A DNA stretch of 64,000 nt from Kibdelosporangium persicum (GTDB taxonomy: Bacteria > Actinomycetota > Actinomycetes > Mycobacteriales > Pseudonocardiaceae): positions 186,001-250,000 of the forward strand of contig NZ_JAAATY010000007.1 in NCBI RefSeq assembly GCF_013280595.1. The letters are read 5' to 3'. Positions 60,773 to 64,000 of this stretch are shown here, piece by piece. Numbering within the stretch: the first letter of the stretch is position 1; each line of letters starts with the position of its first letter. The notes below the pieces were generated by a model. The model made no database searches and was not told the origin of the DNA. It saw only the letters and a program-made list of their open reading frames with translations. A program made the translations under genes and the position numbers.

Positions 60773-60995
60773 GCGTGCCCGCAGTGCGCGTCGCCTTGCG
60801 GGGTTATTGACCCGGACGGCCGGGACTCATGTGCGAGTCTGCTACGACCGCGAGATCCGGAGATACAGAGTGGTGTGGTCGAACGGGCCAGACGCGGCGC
60901 AGATGTACGCTTTTGCAGTTCAGAAAGCTGGCGAAGTGCCAGAATTGGATGTCGCAGCCTTGTTATGGGATCGAGGAACAGCAAGCGAAGATTGA
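60765..60995 (+). CDS. Small hypothetical protein (76 aa)
   Basis: GTG at 60765. The product (ARRLAGLLTRTAGTHVRVCY, then DREIRRYRVVWSNGPDAAQM) looks like a compact alpha/beta protein that might bind nucleotides or RNA, but no motif is certain. Confidence 0.5.
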   Translation: MSKRARSARRLAGLLTRTAGTHVRVCYDREIRRYRVVWSNGPDAAQMYAFAVQKAGEVPELDVAALLWDRGTASED

Positions 60996-61194
60996 CTCAT
61001 GTGCGAGAGAAATTCGCACAACTTCCGCCTCTGGTGAATCTGACAAGCCGTCGCAACTGACTATCCGTCCTCATGTCGTGGCAGGTATTGTCCGCACCAG
61101 CTGATACTGTCGACGAATAGCGCAACTTATCTCGCGCTCGCTCGTGTCGAACCGCCGTATTTCCCGGCGACTGAGAGAAGGAGACGGTAGACCC

Positions 61195-61704
61195 GTGCCT
61201 GTGCAACTGGTCTGCATTGCTTCGGCTGCTTTCGTAGCGGTGTTGGCTGTTACTCTGACTGTCTGTAGGAATTTCGCCACGTCCCACGGGCGACACCGGG
61301 CGTCGAACATGGACAACGCCGCCGAGGCGACTGAAATACTTGAGAAGGCCAGCGGCCAGTCCGCGAACAGCGAGATCGGACAGCTAGCCGTTCGAACAAC
61401 AGCTGTTGAGGTCGATTCGACCGTGCCCTTCAGGCGGCCGGGCGACTTCGCTGCGGACGCAGACACCGATTTCTACTGCGCGATCGACCCGGCTCTTGTT
61501 CGGCCATACGTGGAGTCGATGCCACATGACCTGCATGAGCTGGGGTGGTTTCGCACTTCGGGATCAGTGGAGAAACGAATAGTGGCGCTTCCGTCGCAGC
61601 GGTCCAGCGGAGATGACAGCGGAGCGGTGCGGACGTCCGGACCTCCATCGCTGTTTAAGACGTTGCCCGCCACGGAGTCCATCGGCATGGCGTACGCGGC
61701 GTAG
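61195..61704 (+). CDS. Hypothetical membrane-anchored protein
   Basis: GTG at 61195 follows AAGGAGA; the open frame continues to 61144. One N-terminal membrane helix (LVCIASAAFVAVLAVTLTVC) is followed by an exported, acidic domain with DADTDFYCAIDPALVRPYVE. No family recognised. Confidence 0.55.
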   Translation: MPVQLVCIASAAFVAVLAVTLTVCRNFATSHGRHRASNMDNAAEATEILEKASGQSANSEIGQLAVRTTAVEVDSTVPFRRPGDFAADADTDFYCAIDPALVRPYVESMPHDLHELGWFRTSGSVEKRIVALPSQRSSGDDSGAVRTSGPPSLFKTLPATESIGMAYAA

Positions 61705-61948
61705 GAGCACGAATGATTATGGCTGCAAAATCGTGGTTGACGACAGCTTGTCAGAGAAGCGTGGGCTGTGCGGGACAGCCGTGGAAGCGCGGGAGACCCG
61801 TCCAATCAGCATGCCGACGTGCATCACCTGACATTCATCGCCTCTGGCATTGACGTCCGACACAACGCTTCTCGTGGAAATGCTCGCCTCGTCCCCACCG
61901 GCTGACTGTCCACAGAGGTCACACGTTGGTGTGGAGGTTGAGGCGTTA

Positions 61949-63211
61949 ATGGCCCGCCACGAACTATCCGTACGGGCGAGGCGAGTCTTGGACGAGCTGG
62001 TCGCCAGGCGACGTGCGACACCCGTCACTACGTCGTTGTTGCGGGTTCAGGCCATCTTGTCCTGCGAGCCCGAGGTCGCCCGGGTGATCGTGCACGAGCT
62101 GGAGGCAGCGGGCTACGCGGAGCAGAGCGAGGGCCGGGCAATCCGCGTCTCGCCGACGCCGCACGGTGGTGACGTCACGAAGTTCCTGAACTTGCTCCAG
62201 GCTGTCGCGGGTGAGGCTGCGCAGAAGGCCCGGCTGGTGAGGGATCGCGACCGCTGGTGGTCTCGCGGTACTCCCGCCCGGGAAGTGATGCCCCTGCCGG
62301 ATGAGGTGAGTGGCTGGCTAGCCACGCACGGCCTTGCGGCGCAGACCATGGTGGCTGTCGCGTCAGAGCATGGCTGGTACGACGTAGTCCGCCCGTTTGC
62401 ACAGGATCTGGTGGACCTCTGGTGCGCGACCAGACAGTTCGGACACGCGCTGGATGCTCTTAATGCCGCGCTGGATGCGGAAACCCATGTCCGGCAGTCG
62501 CGCATCGCCGAACTGCAAATGATCCGTGCCAGGCTCCTGGATGCTGCAGGCGGCCGGTATGACGAAGCGCTGCGCGCTGCGTTGTCGGCAGTGGTGTCCG
62601 CCTGGGAAACGGGAAGCACGGAGCTGGTGGCCTCGGCCTACCAGGCTCGGGCCGAGGTCTATCAGCACGGCGGCCATTCCACACTGGCACTGTACGACTA
62701 CGGACGCGTCGAGGCCCTGGCGAGGCGAGCCGTGCAGGATGCGCCGTTGGGAGATACGTCTGTCGTCGCAATAGATCCTGTGTTCGCGGCCGCGCGTTTT
62801 GACGACGCGATGCGCCGCTTGGAAGAGGCTGCCGTCGATCTCGCCGTCGCGCCTGACACGCAGGGCTTTGCCAACGTGCTGTCTTTGCTCGCGGACACCC
62901 TTGCGGCGACTGGTGAAGCGGACCCCGCAGGGATTCGGATCGCGCGCTTCGTGAAGAAAGCCACGACGACGTTGCCAGATGCCGAAGCAGCCGCCATCGC
63001 GATCACCGTTGGCCACTCGGCAGAACAAGCAGGCCACGTCAAGCTCGCTCGCACCTGCTACGGACTTGCGGCCATCCATTACACGGGCGCGGGCCAGCCC
63101 CACGAGGCCGCCGCGGCCCGCGAACGGCTCGTCGCGCTCGATCAGGCCGACAGCGCTGCATCGACCAGTTCCGCTGCAGACGGGAAGGCCGATGTTGACG
63201 AGCAGGCGTGA
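61949..63211 (+). CDS. wHTH plus TPR-like regulator
   Basis: ATG 61949 with GGAGG 11 bases upstream; the frame is open from a TTG at 61850. The N-terminal domain is a wHTH (SVRARRVLDELVARRRATPV, then EPEVARVIVHELEAAGYAEQ). A long helical part with TPR-like units follows (FGHALDALNAALDAETHVRQ, QAGHVKLARTCYGLAAIHYT). It resembles the helical effector-binding region of actinomycete regulators such as the gene at 58188. Confidence 0.78.
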   Translation: MARHELSVRARRVLDELVARRRATPVTTSLLRVQAILSCEPEVARVIVHELEAAGYAEQSEGRAIRVSPTPHGGDVTKFLNLLQAVAGEAAQKARLVRDRDRWWSRGTPAREVMPLPDEVSGWLATHGLAAQTMVAVASEHGWYDVVRPFAQDLVDLWCATRQFGHALDALNAALDAETHVRQSRIAELQMIRARLLDAAGGRYDEALRAALSAVVSAWETGSTELVASAYQARAEVYQHGGHSTLALYDYGRVEALARRAVQDAPLGDTSVVAIDPVFAAARFDDAMRRLEEAAVDLAVAPDTQGFANVLSLLADTLAATGEADPAGIRIARFVKKATTTLPDAEAAAIAITVGHSAEQAGHVKLARTCYGLAAIHYTGAGQPHEAAAARERLVALDQADSAASTSSAADGKADVDEQA

Positions 63212-63440
63212 CGAAGCACTCCAGGTCTGGTGTGAGCGACCTCCACGTGTGGCGGAGCTGCGGTCATCCTTACCCACCCTGTCGCACCTGATCGTTCGTC
63301 CGGCCGCGACAGACACGACGTCCTGAACCGCCGACGTCACGGAACACGGCGACTTACCGTTCTGCGCTCAGCGCGACGAACGTCCCGCATCCAATGCATT
63401 GCTAGGTAGTGCTCGAGTTAGATAGAACAATGGAGATCTA

Positions 63441-63890
63441 GTGCCCACTCTTTGCAACTTTGTGTTTCTCCGAATATCCTTTGGGCTTCTGTCCGTAGCG
63501 GCTTCTGTGGCGGCCCTTCTCGTTCTTATCTACTTCGTCTTCATTGCCACTGTCGACGCTTCCGGAGTGATGCGCTTGTTGCACATCGGATGCATCCTCC
63601 TTTTCTTGGTTGTCATCGCTATTGATGTCCTCCTTGGGCAACGAATGCGCCGTAAACCCGGTTCCCGGGGTATCGTGGCAGCGTTGAATAACTGGCGAGC
63701 ATGGACCGTGCGTCTGGTAGGCCTCCCCTTCGCGGGTGCTGCGGCGGCGAAGATGGTACAGACTGGATTCGCCTCGCCGATAAGTGCAACAGGTATTGCG
63801 GTCGTTGGCTGGATTGCGTTCGACGTCTCTACTGTCGTCGGTGCTGCAGTACAACGCAGGGCGCGTTCGCAACGAAACGTCACAACGTGA
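63441..63890 (+). CDS. Hypothetical membrane protein (149 aa)
   Basis: GTG at 63441. Four hydrophobic segments are visible: FGLLSVAASVAALLVLIYFV, LLHIGCILLFLVVIAIDVLL, LVGLPFAGAAAA and GIAVVGWIAFDVSTVV. Lower GC and weaker codon bias than neighbours. No family recognised. Confidence 0.6.
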   Translation: MPTLCNFVFLRISFGLLSVAASVAALLVLIYFVFIATVDASGVMRLLHIGCILLFLVVIAIDVLLGQRMRRKPGSRGIVAALNNWRAWTVRLVGLPFAGAAAAKMVQTGFASPISATGIAVVGWIAFDVSTVVGAAVQRRARSQRNVTT

Positions 63891-63943
63891 TACGGGCTAG
63901 AAGCTGGTTGTCTTGACTACATTCGAGTGAAGGATCAGGAATC

Positions 63944-64000
63944 ATGCCAGGTGTTACACGGGACCTGAATTTCCACGGTCGCAAGCTGCTTCGCCTGCTC
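63944..64000 (+). CDS. Start of a probable XRE/DUF5753-type regulator, cut by the window edge
   Basis: ATG at 63944 behind AAGGATCAGGA. The 19 visible residues (MPGVTRDLNFHGRKLLRLL) resemble the start of the DUF5753 pseudogene at 53201 (RQLLRELIRL) and related Scr1-type proteins. The rest lies outside the window. Confidence 0.55.
   Translation, partial: MPGVTRDLNFHGRKLLRLL

Noticed and set aside
1-64000. CRISPR arrays, rRNA genes, intact insertion sequences
   Set aside because: No regularly spaced repeats, rRNA segments or complete transposase genes with terminal repeats were seen on either strand.

Overview
The window is high-GC DNA with GTG starts, G/C-rich third codon positions and purine-rich ribosome binding sites. 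It carries an SsgA-family sporulation protein and several XRE/DUF5753 and DUF397 genes. This points to a filamentous actinomycete, most likely Pseudonocardiales (inference from gene families only).

Left flank (1-1851). This is ordinary chromosome: a partial unknown gene, tRNA-Val(CAC) on the minus strand, an ssgB-like gene, and the cluster tRNA-Gly(GCC), tRNA-Cys(GCA), tRNA-Val(GAC). A tyrosine integrase ends 15 bp after tRNA-Val(GAC) and opens a large integrative and conjugative element. No second copy of the tRNA 3' end could be found by eye, so the right boundary is unresolved; the element may run past the window.

Element core (1.87-21.0 kb). Integrase and excisionase-like genes are followed by a tightly overlapping minus-strand cassette: a degenerate methyltransferase paralogue, an SPPY DNA methyltransferase, a cytosine-5 methyltransferase and a PP-loop (PAPS-reductase-like) protein. 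A divergent 0.55-kb control region with a 15-bp inverted repeat separates it from a plus-strand type IV secretion operon: sigma-like HTH protein, VirB2/TrbC-like subunit, VirB6/TrbL-like channel, PrgI-like protein, VirB4 ATPase, VirD4/TraG-type coupling ATPase, replication-relaxation protein and a two-domain peptidoglycan hydrolase.

Accessory region (21.0-27.0 kb). It holds an MmpS-like membrane protein, a secreted NucA/NucB-like nuclease, a DUF6461-like gene and a DUF3885 gene. Around them are gene relics and degenerate repeats that may be Tn7-like transposon ends; a frameshifted TnsA-like gene lies next to one.

MoxR/VWA region (27.0-36.4 kb). A RAMA-domain protein and a two-wHTH regulator precede a codirectional minus-strand run of about eleven genes. 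This run includes a MoxR-type ATPase with its own wHTH and a VWA protein with an HExxH site, and ends at a perfect 20-bp hairpin.

Tad/Flp pilus region (37.2-53.0 kb). It contains an HxlR regulator, a LysM-BTAD membrane regulator, TadE/TadG-like proteins, a pilin-sized protein, TadC, TadB, TadA, a CpaE/TadZ-like ATPase, a CpaB-like SAF protein, two exported proteins and a prepilin peptidase. The locus is split by plus-strand insertions (an MFS exporter, a small unknown gene and two recombinase-tail relics).

Right part (53.2-64.0 kb). This is regulatory chromosome-like or accessory DNA: a decayed XRE/DUF5753 gene, an ECF sigma factor with a zinc-binding tail, an intact DUF5753 + DUF397 pair, two HTH/TPR regulators, a HAD hydrolase and small unknown proteins.
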